A DNA stretch of 64,000 nt from Lysobacter capsici (GCF_018732085.1 NZ_CP076103.1:2790001-2854000), one strand, 5' to 3'; shown: positions 8,125 through 18,043, numbered from the stretch's first letter. Notes: generated by a model from the letters alone, not told the origin. Translations and numbers: made by a program.

Positions 8125-10992
8125 GTGAACCAACAACACACGCATTCCAGCCGCCGGCAACGGGTCCGGCGCGACGCATTGACCGCGGCGATGCTCGCCG
8201 CCTTGTATCTGCCGCTGCTCGCGCAAGCGCAGGACGCGGCGCCCGCCGCGAGCGGCGAGGTCAAGGCGATCGACAAGATCACCGTCACCGGTTCGCGCAT
8301 CAAGCGCGCCGAGATCGAAGGCCCCGCGCCGGTCACGGTGATCACCACCGAGCAGATCAAGCGCGAAGGCTTTGCCAACGTGTACGAGGCGCTGAGCTCG
8401 CTGACCGAAGTCACCGGCTCGGTCCAGGCCGACGTCAACAAGGGCCCGACGCCGAATGCGAGCCCGCTCAATCTGCGCAACCTCGGCCCCGGCCGCACCT
8501 TGCTGCTGATCGACGGCCGCCGCGTCGCCGACTATCCCTTGCCGTACGAAGGCCGCGGCAACTTCGCCAACTTCAACAACATCCCGATGTCGGCGGTGGA
8601 GCGGATCGAAGTGCTGGCCAGCGGCGGCTCGGCGATCTACGGCTCCGACGCGATGGCCGGCGTGATCAACATCATCATGAAGAAGAACTTCAACGGCGAT
8701 GAGGTCCGCATCAAGGGCGGCGCCACCAGCCGCGGCGGCGGCGATTCCTACGATCTGTCGTGGACCGGCGGGCGCACCGGCGAGAAGTGGAGCGCTACTT
8801 ACGGCGTGCAGTTGAGCGGCCGCGAAACCATCTTCGCCGGCCAGCGCGGCTTTCTCGCTTCCGATCTGGAACCGGCCGCCACGGTCAAACCGCTGGTCAA
8901 CGATCCCTGGCCGTGGGTGTGGGGCGTGGAGCTGATCGACACCAGCGCCAAACGCCGCATCACGCCGCCGGCCGGCGCCTGCGACCGCTTCCAGGATCTG
9001 CCGCTGCACAACTTCCTGGGCAACGACGGCAACGCGCCCGAGTTCCCCGGCTACAGCTGCTCGCAGTCGCGCGGCAATTCGCTGTGGAGCCTGCGCAACG
9101 GCTCGGACAACCGCTCCGGCTTCGGCAACTTCAGCTACGACTTCGACAACGGCATGCAGGCCTGGGTCAGCGCTTCGCTGTGGGACAGCGACGGCGAGTC
9201 GCGCCAGGACGAAGCGCTGCGCTTCGAACTCAACCGCGGCGGCGCGTTCTACGACCAGAACACCGGCCGCAGCTATCAGGCGCGCCGCGCCTTCACCGTC
9301 GCCGAAGCCGGCAGCCGCGATCCGTTCCTGTTCAACACCAGCGAGCGCTCGTGGGATCTCGCCGCCGGCCTGCGCGGCCGCTTCGGCGAACGTTTCAACT
9401 GGGACGCCACGATCGGACGCACCGAGTACAAGGTCGACTTCAGCTTCCCGGGCATGCTGCAGGGCGCGGTCGACAGCTATTTCCTCGGGCCGCAGTTGGG
9501 AACCAACAACGGTTTGCCGGTGTATGCGCTCGATCAGGGCAAGTTCTGGTCGCCGATGTCGCCGGCGACCTTCCGTCAGCTCACCACGCGCGGCAAGAGC
9601 AGCGCGGAATCGTGGATGAACCAGGCCCAGTTCGCGGTCACCGGCGATCTGTTCGAATTGCCGGCCGGCGCGGTCGGTTTCGCCGGCGTGATCGAAGCCG
9701 GCTCGCAGGGTTATCGCCTCAACCCCGATCCGTTGACCTATGGCCCGAACAAGCTCTACGACCAGCCCGGCGGCACCAACCAGGGCGGCGGCGAACGCAA
9801 GCGCTACGCCGCGGGCGTCGAGATCAAGGTGCCGGTGTTCAAGACCCTGGACGTGACCACGGCCGGCCGCTTCGACCGTTACGACGACGACGCGCGCAAG
9901 GAGAGCAACTTCACCTGGAACGCCGGCATCGAGTGGCGTCCGATCGAAAGCCTGCTGATCCGCGGCGCCTACAACACGACGTTCCGCGCGCCGGACATGC
10001 ACTACCTGTTCGCCACCAGCGGCACCGGCACCCAGGAAGACACCGACGTGAGCACCTGCGTCAGCCGCGGGCTCGGACCGGAGTGCGGCTCGCAGGCGCT
10101 GTACTACCGCCACAACATCGCCCGCACCGGCAATCTCAAGCTCGACAGCGAGACCGGCAAGTCGTGGAGCGCCGGGCTGGTGTGGGATGCGACCGACAAC
10201 CTGTCGTTCAGCGCCGACTACTGGCGCATGACCATCGACAACCAGGTCCGCGATTTCGACATCGCCGACATCCTCGATCTGGAAAGCCAGTGCCGCAACG
10301 GCCGCACGCGCCGCGCCAGCGACCGCATGCAGGTCACCCCGGGTTCGTCGACCTGCGCCGACATCGTCTCGCGCGTCACCCGCAGCGCGCCGAACACCAA
10401 CGCCTTCGGCGTGGCCGATCCGAACTATCCGATCGGGCAGGTGGTCTCGGTGTTCAGCGGCCCGATCAACATCGCCTACCGCGAAGTGGCCGGCGTGGAT
10501 CTGACCGCGCGCTACAAGATCCCGGCGACCCGCTTCGGCGATTTCAGCTTCCAGTTCAACTACACCAACCAGCTCAAGAACAACGAACAGCGCGACCCGG
10601 GTTCGCCGATGCAGGAGAACCGCGACAAGGAAGTGCGCACCTTCGCCCGCGCCAGCGCCAGCTGGAGCCGCGGCCCGTGGAACGCGACCTTGTTCGCCAA
10701 CCGCATCGGCCATGTCAACGGCGACAGCTACAACGAGTGCGCGCCGATCCTGCCCGGCCAGACCGACACCACCTGCCACATGGTCGGCAAGCTCAAGGCG
10801 CCGGTGTATTTCAACCTGACCGCGGGCTACCAGCTGACCGAACAGGCGCGGGTCAACCTGTACATCGACAACCTGCTCGACGAGGCCGACTACAAGGACC
10901 CGTACAAGAAGTTCTTCGCCTACGCCAACGAGCGGGTGTTCTCGCGGGTGGGGCGTGAAATCTCGGCGGAGTTCGTCTACAAGTTCGATTGA
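8125..10992 (+). CDS. TonB-dependent receptor, complete
   Basis: Outer-membrane transporter of 955 residues. The GTG start is chosen because it follows a strong GGGAGGGG ribosome-binding site (8111-8118) and gives a good signal peptide (TAAMLAALYLPLLAQAQ). A short linker leads to KITVTGSRIKRAEIEGPAPVTVI, the TonB-box/plug junction. The plug domain (about 55-180) contains NASPLNLRNLGPGRTLLLIDGRRVADYPLPYEG, and the barrel runs to the C-terminus FSRVGREISAEFVYKFD. It is close to the receptor at 1-2734; the first approximately 50 bases of the window are nearly identical to 8281-8333. It lies between GH20 and GH2 genes, suggesting uptake of N-glycan-derived oligosaccharide. Confidence 0.95.
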   Translation: MNQQHTHSSRRQRVRRDALTAAMLAALYLPLLAQAQDAAPAASGEVKAIDKITVTGSRIKRAEIEGPAPVTVITTEQIKREGFANVYEALSSLTEVTGSVQADVNKGPTPNASPLNLRNLGPGRTLLLIDGRRVADYPLPYEGRGNFANFNNIPMSAVERIEVLASGGSAIYGSDAMAGVINIIMKKNFNGDEVRIKGGATSRGGGDSYDLSWTGGRTGEKWSATYGVQLSGRETIFAGQRGFLASDLEPAATVKPLVNDPWPWVWGVELIDTSAKRRITPPAGACDRFQDLPLHNFLGNDGNAPEFPGYSCSQSRGNSLWSLRNGSDNRSGFGNFSYDFDNGMQAWVSASLWDSDGESRQDEALRFELNRGGAFYDQNTGRSYQARRAFTVAEAGSRDPFLFNTSERSWDLAAGLRGRFGERFNWDATIGRTEYKVDFSFPGMLQGAVDSYFLGPQLGTNNGLPVYALDQGKFWSPMSPATFRQLTTRGKSSAESWMNQAQFAVTGDLFELPAGAVGFAGVIEAGSQGYRLNPDPLTYGPNKLYDQPGGTNQGGGERKRYAAGVEIKVPVFKTLDVTTAGRFDRYDDDARKESNFTWNAGIEWRPIESLLIRGAYNTTFRAPDMHYLFATSGTGTQEDTDVSTCVSRGLGPECGSQALYYRHNIARTGNLKLDSETGKSWSAGLVWDATDNLSFSADYWRMTIDNQVRDFDIADILDLESQCRNGRTRRASDRMQVTPGSSTCADIVSRVTRSAPNTNAFGVADPNYPIGQVVSVFSGPINIAYREVAGVDLTARYKIPATRFGDFSFQFNYTNQLKNNEQRDPGSPMQENRDKEVRTFARASASWSRGPWNATLFANRIGHVNGDSYNECAPILPGQTDTTCHMVGKLKAPVYFNLTAGYQLTEQARVNLYIDNLLDEADYKDPYKKFFAYANERVFSRVGREISAEFVYKFD

Positions 10993-11055
10993 GTTCCGTG
11001 GTTCGATCGAGCCCGATGGTTCGATCGAGTCCCGTGGCTCGATCGGGCTGGAAGG
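10984..11055 (+). repeat. 18-bp tandem repeat starting at the receptor stop codon
   Basis: Four adjacent 18-bp units related to TTCGATCGAGTCCCGTGG lie at 10984, 11002, 11020 and 11038. The first unit contains the last two sense codons and the stop of the receptor (TTC GAT TGA), so the gene's 3' end has been tandemly copied downstream. The fourth unit is degenerate. Confidence 0.8.
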
Positions 11056-11741
11056 ATTGAAGAGGTTTGATCGGACGGCCGCGGTCGATCGGATGGGATC
11101 GATCGCGGCGATTTATTCGTATCGAGCGAGCGGGCCGCCCGGGCCCGTTCGATCGGCGGCAAGCCCCGGGCCTCGGCCGTCGCATGCGCTCCCTCCACGC
11201 GCATGCGGCGGTCGCGGCGCGGACCTCCCGGGCAAGGCGGTGTCACCCCCGCGAGGGCGTCGCAATGCGCGCTCGCCGGGTTTTCCGGATGTCGGAAAGG
11301 GGGGCGCGGGGATCGCGCTCCCGCTTTTTTGGTTTGTGCGGACTTCCATTGGCCGGGCTAGCCGTTCTTCCATGGCCTACCTGTAGGAGCGGCGCAAGCC
11401 GCGACCGCGAATTTGCAGTCACGGCGTAATTCGCATCTGCTTAGTGCTGTTGGTTTTTGGTTTCATCGATTTCTTCGTCGCTGTCGCGATGACGCGGTCG
11501 CGGCTTGCGCCGCTCCTACAGGTAGGGGATGTAGGAGCGGCGCGAGGCGCGACCGCGAATTCGCAGTCACGGCGTAATTCGCATCTGCTTAGTGCTGTTG
11601 GTTTTTGGTTTCATCGATTTCTTCGTCGCTGTCGCGACGGCGCGGTCGCGGCTTGCGCCGCTCCTACAGGCAGGCCATGTGGGAACGGCGATCTTGGTCT
11701 GTCGCGTCACTCGCATCATTCCAATCAACCAGGTAACGCGC
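10993..11741. other. 750-bp intergenic region made largely of repeats
   Basis: No convincing gene is present between the receptor and the GH2 enzyme. After the 18-bp repeat tail there is GC-rich unassigned sequence (11056-11382), then two tandem 148-bp REP-containing units up to about 11680. The last 60 bp before 11742 should hold the GH2 gene's ribosome-binding site. Confidence 0.7.
11383..11680. repeat. Two tandem 148-bp units with GTAG-type REP (SMAG-like) ends
   Basis: Each unit begins GTAGGAGCGGCGC and ends with the inverse complement (GCGCCGCTCCTAC form). Between them lies an almost identical spacer that includes AATTCGCATCTGCTTAGTGC and GTTTTTGGTTTCATCG. Unit starts are at 11383 and 11531. 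The GTAG head and stem-loop layout match the SMAG/REP family described in Stenotrophomonas. AT-richer than the surrounding DNA. Confidence 0.85.
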
Positions 11742-14414
11742 ATGCCCATCGCCCGATCCTCGTCCGATTCCGTCTCGCGCCTGCGCAGCCTGGCCGCGAT
11801 CGCGCTGATGCTGATCGCCGCGCTGGCGGCCTACGGTGCGCAGGCCGCGCCGCTGCATTCGCAGGCCTTGCATCAAAACTGGCAGTTCCGGCTGGTGCCG
11901 GGCGATCCGCAGGCAGCAAAGCACCCGCCGGCGACCGAGTGGCATCCGGCCCAGGTGCCCGGCCATGTCCACACCGATCTGCTGGCGGCGAAGCTGATCG
12001 ACGACCCTTACGTCGGCGCGCGCGAAGCGCAGCTGCAATGGATCGGCCTGTCGCAGTGGGAATACCGCAGCCGCTTCGATGTGGATCGTCAGACTCTGGC
12101 GCGCAAATACGTCGAGCTGGTGTTCGACGGCCTGGACACCTTCGCCAACGTGCAGCTCAACGGCGTGGACCTGCTCAAGGCCGACAACAGTTTCCGCACC
12201 TGGCGCGTGCCCGTCGACGGCAAGCTGCGCGAGCGCGGCAATGAGTTGCGGGTGGTGTTCGATTCGCCGATTCGCCGTCTGCTGCCGCAGGTGCAGGCGA
12301 TGCGCGACAAGATCGCCGGCAACTATCCTTCGCCCTACGGCGACGAACCGCGCGATGCGATGACCGCCAATTTCGTGCGCAAGCCCGGTTATCACTACGG
12401 TTGGGACTGGGGCCCGCGCTATGTCACCGCGGGGATCTGGCGCGGCGTGCGGCTGGAGAGTTGGGATCGGCTGCGCGTGGCCGACCTGCATGTGCAGCCC
12501 AAGACGATCAGCCAGCAACGCGCCGATGCGGCGGTCGAACTGGAGATTCAAAGCGCCGCCGCCGCGGCGGCGACGGTCGAGATCGAATACGCCGGGCCCG
12601 ATGGCCGCGCCGAAACGCTGCGTCATCCGACCCGGCTCAAGCCCGGCCGCAATCTCGTGTCGATCCCGGTGAGCATCGAGCGCCCGCGCCTGTGGTATCC
12701 GGTCGGCTACGGCGAGCAGGCGCTGTATACGTTCAAGGCCACCGTGCGCGACGACGACGGCGTGCAAGCCGTCGCCCAGCGCCGCACCGGTTTGCGCAGC
12801 ATCCAGCTGCGCCGCGACAAGGACGCGAACGGGCAGGGTTTCGCTTTCGTGGTCAACGGCATCGAGGTGTTCGCCAAGGGTGCCAATGCGATTCCGTTCG
12901 ATGCGTTTCCGGCGCGGGTCACCCGCGAACGGCTGCGCCGCGACCTGCAATCGGCGCGCGACGCCAACATGAACATGATCCGCAATTGGGGCGGCGGTTA
13001 TTACGAATCCGACGAGTTCTTCGAACTGACCGACGAGCTGGGCCTGATGGTGTGGCAGGACTTCATGTTCGGCGGCGGCATGCAGCCCGGCTACGACCCC
13101 GCCTTCCGCGCCAACGTGGTCGAAGAGGCGCGCGACAACGTGCGCCGCCTGCGCAACCATCCCAGCATCGTGCTGTGGTGCGGCAACAACGAAGAAGAAA
13201 CCGCGTGGAAGGATTGGGGCCATGGCAAGAAACTGATCGAGGCCGATCCCAAGTTCGCGCAGACGGTGTGGGACGGCTATGTCGCGCTGTTCGGCAAGGA
13301 CCTGCGCGCGGTCGTGGCCGAGGAAGGCGCGGGCGTGCCGTACTGGTCGAGTTCGCCGAGCAACGACCTGGCCGACAAGGCCAACGATTCCAATAGCGGC
13401 GACAAGCACTATTGGGACGTGTGGGGCGGCCCGGCCTTGCCGGCCACCGCGTATCTCGACGAAACCCCGCGTTTCATGTCCGAGTACGGGCTGCAGGGTT
13501 GGCCCTCGCTGCGCACCATCGCCGCGTTCGCCAAGCCTCAGGAGCAGGGCATCGATGCCCCGGTGATCCGCGCGCATCAGAAATTCCTCGCCGGCGACGG
13601 CAACACGCGGTTGCTCAAGTACATCCGCGGCGAGTACGGCGAGCCGCGCGACTTCGCCGATTTCGTCTACCTCAGCCAGCAGGTGCAGGCCGAGGGCATC
13701 GAGCTGGCGGCGCTGCACCATCGCGCCTCGCGGCCGCGCACCATGGGTTCGCTGTACTGGCAATTGAACGATGTCTGGCCGGGCGCGTCGTGGTCCAGCC
13801 TGGATTACTTCGGTCGGTGGAAGCCGTTGCATTTCCACGCCAAGCGTTTCTTCGCGCCGTTGACGATCGCGCCGCTGCGCCGGCCGGGCCGCTACGGCGG
13901 GCGCACCGAGCTGAGCCTGTTGAACGACCGCACCACCGCGGTGCAGGGCGAATGGCGGTTGCGGGTGATCGATTTCGACGGCCGCGTGCATCGCGACGAA
14001 CGCAAGCCGGCGAACCTGGCCGCGCTGGCTTCGACCCGGGTCGGCGAATGGACCGATGCGCAACTGCTCGGCGACGCCGACCCGCGCCGCACCGCGGCGG
14101 TGTTCGACCTGATCGTCGACGGCCGTTCGGTGGCGCGGCGCGCGGTGTATTTCGGCGAGGCGCGGACCTTGGCCTGGCGGGACCCGAAGCTGCGTACCGA
14201 GCTGCGTCGCGACGGCGACGGCTATCGCCTGAGCGTGCATGCCGATGCGCTGGCGCGCGCGGTGTGGGTGGATTTCGGCGATCAGGACGTGAGCCTGGCC
14301 GATAACGCGTTGACCTTGTTGCCTGGGGAGACGGTCGAGATCGAGGTGCAATCCAAGGCGGATCTGGCTAGTCTGCGGCGAGGGTTGAGCGTGCGGTCGT
14401 TGTATAGACCGTGA
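11742..14414 (+). CDS. GH2 beta-mannosidase, secreted
   Basis: Hydrolyses terminal beta-mannosidic bonds, such as the Man-beta-1,4-GlcNAc of the N-glycan core. The 890-residue protein starts at ATG 11742, which gives a clean signal peptide (LRSLAAIALMLIAALAAYGAQA); a longer in-frame extension would read through repeat DNA and is rejected. A GH2 jelly-roll domain is followed by an Ig-like domain and a TIM barrel, with the acid/base motif WCGNNEEETAW (about residue 480) and the nucleophile region FMSEYGLQGWPS (about residue 585). GMQPGYDPAFR and YWQLNDVWPGASWSSLDYFGRWK are typical of family beta-mannosidases. Fits with the upstream GH92 and GH20 enzymes as a core-degrading set. Confidence 0.93.
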   Translation: MPIARSSSDSVSRLRSLAAIALMLIAALAAYGAQAAPLHSQALHQNWQFRLVPGDPQAAKHPPATEWHPAQVPGHVHTDLLAAKLIDDPYVGAREAQLQWIGLSQWEYRSRFDVDRQTLARKYVELVFDGLDTFANVQLNGVDLLKADNSFRTWRVPVDGKLRERGNELRVVFDSPIRRLLPQVQAMRDKIAGNYPSPYGDEPRDAMTANFVRKPGYHYGWDWGPRYVTAGIWRGVRLESWDRLRVADLHVQPKTISQQRADAAVELEIQSAAAAAATVEIEYAGPDGRAETLRHPTRLKPGRNLVSIPVSIERPRLWYPVGYGEQALYTFKATVRDDDGVQAVAQRRTGLRSIQLRRDKDANGQGFAFVVNGIEVFAKGANAIPFDAFPARVTRERLRRDLQSARDANMNMIRNWGGGYYESDEFFELTDELGLMVWQDFMFGGGMQPGYDPAFRANVVEEARDNVRRLRNHPSIVLWCGNNEEETAWKDWGHGKKLIEADPKFAQTVWDGYVALFGKDLRAVVAEEGAGVPYWSSSPSNDLADKANDSNSGDKHYWDVWGGPALPATAYLDETPRFMSEYGLQGWPSLRTIAAFAKPQEQGIDAPVIRAHQKFLAGDGNTRLLKYIRGEYGEPRDFADFVYLSQQVQAEGIELAALHHRASRPRTMGSLYWQLNDVWPGASWSSLDYFGRWKPLHFHAKRFFAPLTIAPLRRPGRYGGRTELSLLNDRTTAVQGEWRLRVIDFDGRVHRDERKPANLAALASTRVGEWTDAQLLGDADPRRTAAVFDLIVDGRSVARRAVYFGEARTLAWRDPKLRTELRRDGDGYRLSVHADALARAVWVDFGDQDVSLADNALTLLPGETVEIEVQSKADLASLRRGLSVRSLYRP

Positions 14415-14602
14415 CGTGGGGGAGGGGCGTGGTCTGACCACGAGGACTTCGCGGTAGTCGAGCGCCGGTTCGCGGCTCGTGCCGCCGTATCTGCGCATTG
14501 CCGCTGCGCCCCGTTCCGTTCGCGCAAGGAAGCCCGCGCAACCCTTTTCGCGCCCCGGCGCGTTGAGAGTCTCAGCCCGCACTCACAAGGAAGAGGTCCC
14601 CG

Positions 14603-17600
14603 GTGAAATCACCGTTCCCGTTCGCCGTATTCGCCGGCGTGCTGCTCAGCCTGCCGCTCGGTCTGGTCGCGCTCGCGCAGGCCCAGGTCCATCGCCCCAT
14701 CCACGGTCCAGTCACCGCGCCGCGCCTGCCGCCCTTGCTGGTCGTGCGCGACGCCGAAAAACCCATCGAACTCGAATCGGCCCGGGTCGACGGCGAAGTC
14801 GCCGGCGGCCTGGCCCGCACTTCGATCGAGCTGGTGTTCCGCAACCCCAATGCGCGCGTGCTCGAAGGCGAACTGCAATTCCCGCTGCGCGACGGCCAGC
14901 AGGTCGCCGGATTCGCGCTCGACATCGACGGCGCGTTGCGTCCCGCGGTGCCGGTGCCCAAGGCCAAGGGCCGGCAGGTGTTCGAGACCATCGAACGGCG
15001 CGGCGCCGATCCGGCGCTGCTCGAACAGACCGCCGGCAATCAGTTCAAGCTGCGGATCTATCCGATCCCCGCCCAGGGCACGCGCCGGGTGCGACTGGAA
15101 CTGAGCGAGTCGCTGAGCCGTCACGACGGCGAATGGAAATACGAGTTGCCGCTGGCGTTCGCGGCGCAGGCGCGGCATTTCGATCTGGCGATCCGCGCCG
15201 CGCAGAAACCCAGGGTCGACGGCCTGGCCAGCGGCGTGCAGATCGGTTCGCGCGGCGGCCGCTACACGGTCAGCTTGAACCAGCCGCCGGTCGGCAACGC
15301 CTTGAGCCTGAGCATCCCGGCCTCGGCCACGGCGCGTGCCTACACCCAGGATTTCGCCGGCGAGCGCTATTTCCTCGCGGAGATTCCGGTGGAAGGCGCC
15401 CGTCAGACGCGCGTGTTGCCCCAATCGATCGGGCTGCTGTGGGACAGTTCGGCGTCGGGCCGCAAGCGCGACAACGCGAGCGAGCTGGCCTTGCTCGATC
15501 GTTACTTCCGCGCCGCCGGCAACGTGCAGGTCAGCCTGATCCGTCTGCGCGATCGCGCCGAGCCGGCGCGCAGTTTCGCGGTCAGCGGCGGCGATTGGTC
15601 GGCGCTGCGTCGCGAGTTGGACAGCACGGTGTACGACGGCGCGACCGATCCGGGCGGCTGGCAGCCGCAGGCCGGGATCGAGGAGTACCTCGTGGTCAGC
15701 GACGGCCTGTTCAATTACGGCACGCGGCATTTCCCGCAACTGTTGCCGCGGCAGCGTCTGTTCGCGCTGAACTCGGCCGGCGCGGCCGCCGATGGCGCGC
15801 GTCTGAGCGCATTGGCGCAAGCCAATGGCGGCCGGCTGATCAGCTGGCAGCGCGCCGGCGAACTCGATCGCGCCGCCGATGCCTTGCTCAACGAAGGGCC
15901 GCAATTGCTCGGCGTGAGCGCGCTGGGCGCGAGCGAGGTGGTCGCCGATTCGCCGTTCGCCGATGGCGGGTTGCTGCGGATCGCCGGCCGGCTGACCGAT
16001 GCGAAGGCGCAGCTGACCCTGCGTGTGCGCGATGGCCGCGGCGAGCGTGAACAGACCGTGGCGGTCGATGCCGGCAGCGATGCGAGCGGCTTTCCGGCCG
16101 GGCTGTGGGCGCGTTATTCGATCGCCGCGCTGCAGGCCGATCCCGACCTCAACCGCGCCGCGATCGCGCGCCTGGGCCAACGCTTCGGCATCGTCACTGC
16201 GGAGACTTCGCTGATCGTGCTCGACGATATCGCCGACTACGTGCGCTACGACATCGCCCCGCCGGACCGGCTCGACGAATTCAATCGTCTCAAGGCCGAG
16301 CAGGCCGCCGAACTCGATGGCGCGCGCAAGGCCAACCTGGACCGGGTGGCCGAGATGTACAAGCAGCGCCTGGACTGGTGGCAGCGCGACTGGCCGAAGA
16401 ACGCACCGCCCACGCCGGCCGACGATCTCAAGCTCAGCCGCGCCCGGCAGGCACGCGAGGAAAGCTCGCGGCGCGCGGGCGCCCCGGTGATGGGGATAGC
16501 GCCGCCGCCTCCGCCTCCGCAGCCGCCTTTGCCGATGGCGTTGGCGTCGCCTCCGGCGCCTATGGCCGAGGCCGAGGCCGCGCCGATCGCGGCGGATGCG
16601 GCAGCGGGATCGCTGGAACTCGTCACCGTTACCGGCTCGCGGATCAGCGATGAGGACCTCGCCGAGATCGAGGCGGAGGGTGGCGCGGGCTCCAGCACCC
16701 GCGCCAGCATCAACCTGCAACCGTGGCAACCCGATTCGCCGTACGCGCGCCGCCTGCGTCAGGCCAGCGGCGACCAGGTCTATGCCATCTACCTGGACGA
16801 ACGCGATTCCAATGCCGGCAGCACCGCGTTCTACCTCGACGTCGCCGATGTTCTGAGCGAAAAGGGCGAGCGCGATCTGGCCTTGCGGGTGCTGTCGAAC
16901 CTGGCCGAGATGGACCTGGAGAACCGCCACATCCTGCGCGTGCTCGGCTATCGGCTGATGCAGGCCGGCCAGCCCGCGCTGGCGGTGCCGGTGTTGCAGC
17001 AGGTGCTGCGCCTGGCCGAGGAAGAGCCGCAGAGTTTCCGCGATCTGGGCCTGGCCTACGCCGCGAACGGCCAATACCAGCAGGCGGTCGACAGCCTGTA
17101 CGAAGTGGCCTTGCGCGACTGGGACCAGCGCTTCCCGGGGATCGAGGAAATCGCCCTGGCCGAGCTCAACGCCATCGCCGCCGCGCACCCGGGCCAGGTC
17201 GACACGCGTCGCATCGATCCGCGCCTGAGCCGCAACCTGCCGCTGGACCTGCGCGTGGTACTGAGCTGGGACAGCGACAATTCCGACATGGACCTGTGGG
17301 TGACCGACCCCAACGGCGAAAAGTGCTTCTACAGCCACAAGCTGACCTACCAGGGCGGGCGCATCACCAACGATTTCACCGGCGGCTACGGTCCCGAGGA
17401 GTTCTCGCTGCGCAAGGCCAAGCCCGGCAAGTACAAGGTCGAGGCCAATTTCTACGGCGACCGCCAGCAACTGGTGACCGGCGCGACCACGCTGAGCCTG
17501 TGGCTGAGCACCGGCTTCGGCGGCCAGCGGCAGAACGACCAGCGCGTGACCCTGCGGCTCAAGGACCAGAAGGACGTGGTGCTGGTGGGCGAGTTCGAGG

Positions 17601-17608
17601 TCAAGTGA
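14603..17608 (+). CDS. Secreted VIT-domain protein with C-terminal DUF2135-like domain
   Basis: A 1001-residue protein of unknown function. The GTG start follows AAGGAAGAGG and gives a signal peptide (PFAVFAGVLLSLPLGLVALAQAQ). Residues about 40-170 form a VIT (vault/inter-alpha-trypsin) domain. Residues about 270-420 look like a degenerate von Willebrand A region (SIGLLWDSSASGRKRD lacks a full MIDAS). A Pro/Ala-rich linker follows (PPPPPPQPPLPM) with the motif LELVTVTGSRISDEDL near residue 673, resembling the TonB-box/plug junction of the receptors upstream. TPR-like helices come next, and a final DUF2135-like beta domain (VVLSWDSDNSDMDLWVTDPNGEKCFYSHK). Probably exported; role unknown. Confidence 0.85.
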   Translation: MKSPFPFAVFAGVLLSLPLGLVALAQAQVHRPIHGPVTAPRLPPLLVVRDAEKPIELESARVDGEVAGGLARTSIELVFRNPNARVLEGELQFPLRDGQQVAGFALDIDGALRPAVPVPKAKGRQVFETIERRGADPALLEQTAGNQFKLRIYPIPAQGTRRVRLELSESLSRHDGEWKYELPLAFAAQARHFDLAIRAAQKPRVDGLASGVQIGSRGGRYTVSLNQPPVGNALSLSIPASATARAYTQDFAGERYFLAEIPVEGARQTRVLPQSIGLLWDSSASGRKRDNASELALLDRYFRAAGNVQVSLIRLRDRAEPARSFAVSGGDWSALRRELDSTVYDGATDPGGWQPQAGIEEYLVVSDGLFNYGTRHFPQLLPRQRLFALNSAGAAADGARLSALAQANGGRLISWQRAGELDRAADALLNEGPQLLGVSALGASEVVADSPFADGGLLRIAGRLTDAKAQLTLRVRDGRGEREQTVAVDAGSDASGFPAGLWARYSIAALQADPDLNRAAIARLGQRFGIVTAETSLIVLDDIADYVRYDIAPPDRLDEFNRLKAEQAAELDGARKANLDRVAEMYKQRLDWWQRDWPKNAPPTPADDLKLSRARQAREESSRRAGAPVMGIAPPPPPPQPPLPMALASPPAPMAEAEAAPIAADAAAGSLELVTVTGSRISDEDLAEIEAEGGAGSSTRASINLQPWQPDSPYARRLRQASGDQVYAIYLDERDSNAGSTAFYLDVADVLSEKGERDLALRVLSNLAEMDLENRHILRVLGYRLMQAGQPALAVPVLQQVLRLAEEEPQSFRDLGLAYAANGQYQQAVDSLYEVALRDWDQRFPGIEEIALAELNAIAAAHPGQVDTRRIDPRLSRNLPLDLRVVLSWDSDNSDMDLWVTDPNGEKCFYSHKLTYQGGRITNDFTGGYGPEEFSLRKAKPGKYKVEANFYGDRQQLVTGATTLSLWLSTGFGGQRQNDQRVTLRLKDQKDVVLVGEFEVK

Positions 17609-17631
17609 CCGCGCCGGTTCGATAGCCCCCT

Positions 17632-17998
17632 GCAGGAGCGGCGTGAGCCGCGACCGCGCCATCGCGCTTGCGTCGTGGCCGAGAGGTCGCGGTCGCGACT
17701 TGCGGCGCTCCTGCAACCTGAAACGAAGCTGCGGCCGCTCCCTGTAGGAGCGGCGCGAGCCGCGACCGCCTCACCGCGCCTGCGTCGTGGCCGAGAGGTC
17801 GCGGTCGCGACTTGCGGCGCTCCTGCAACCTGAAACGACGCCGCGGCGGCCCCTGTAGGAGCGGCGCGAGCCGCGACCGCGAATTCCACAGGCCCGCGCA
17901 GGGTGGGCACGGTGGTTGACCGTCACGGCAGGCCCAGGCCAGCGCCGGGGTTTGCGGTGACGCGGTCGCGGCTTGCGCCGCTCCTTACAGGTAGGCCA
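17632..17998. repeat. Array of three SMAG-like REP units
   Basis: Unit heads (GCAGGAGCGGCG or GTAGGAGCGGCG) start at 17632, 17744 and 17855. The first two units are about 112 bp apart and nearly identical, including the spacer TGCGTCGTGGCCGAGAGG. Each ends with the inverted head (GGCGCTCCTGC). The third has a different, longer spacer. Same family as the repeats at 11383, 28822 and 42850. Confidence 0.85.
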
Positions 17999-18034
17999 TG
18001 TGGGGCAGGGGCGGCTACGCGCGCCGGCCGCGGC

Positions 18035-18043
18035 TGCTAGAAT
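18035..18043 (+). promoter_or_regulatory. Probable prfB promoter, extended -10
   Basis: TGCTAGAAT matches an extended -10 (TGn plus TAGAAT), about 32 bp upstream of the prfB ATG. No good -35 hexamer is obvious, as is common for extended -10 promoters. Confidence 0.45.

Noticed and set aside
10984..11055. Regular 18-bp repeats that could suggest a small CRISPR-like array
   Set aside because: The units are directly adjacent with no spacers and the first overlaps a coding end; no cas gene is present.
11592..11741. A 50-residue N-terminal extension of the GH2 enzyme
   Set aside because: The extension lies in a REP-containing repeat, is present in near copy at 11444, and would bury the signal peptide that starts at 11742.
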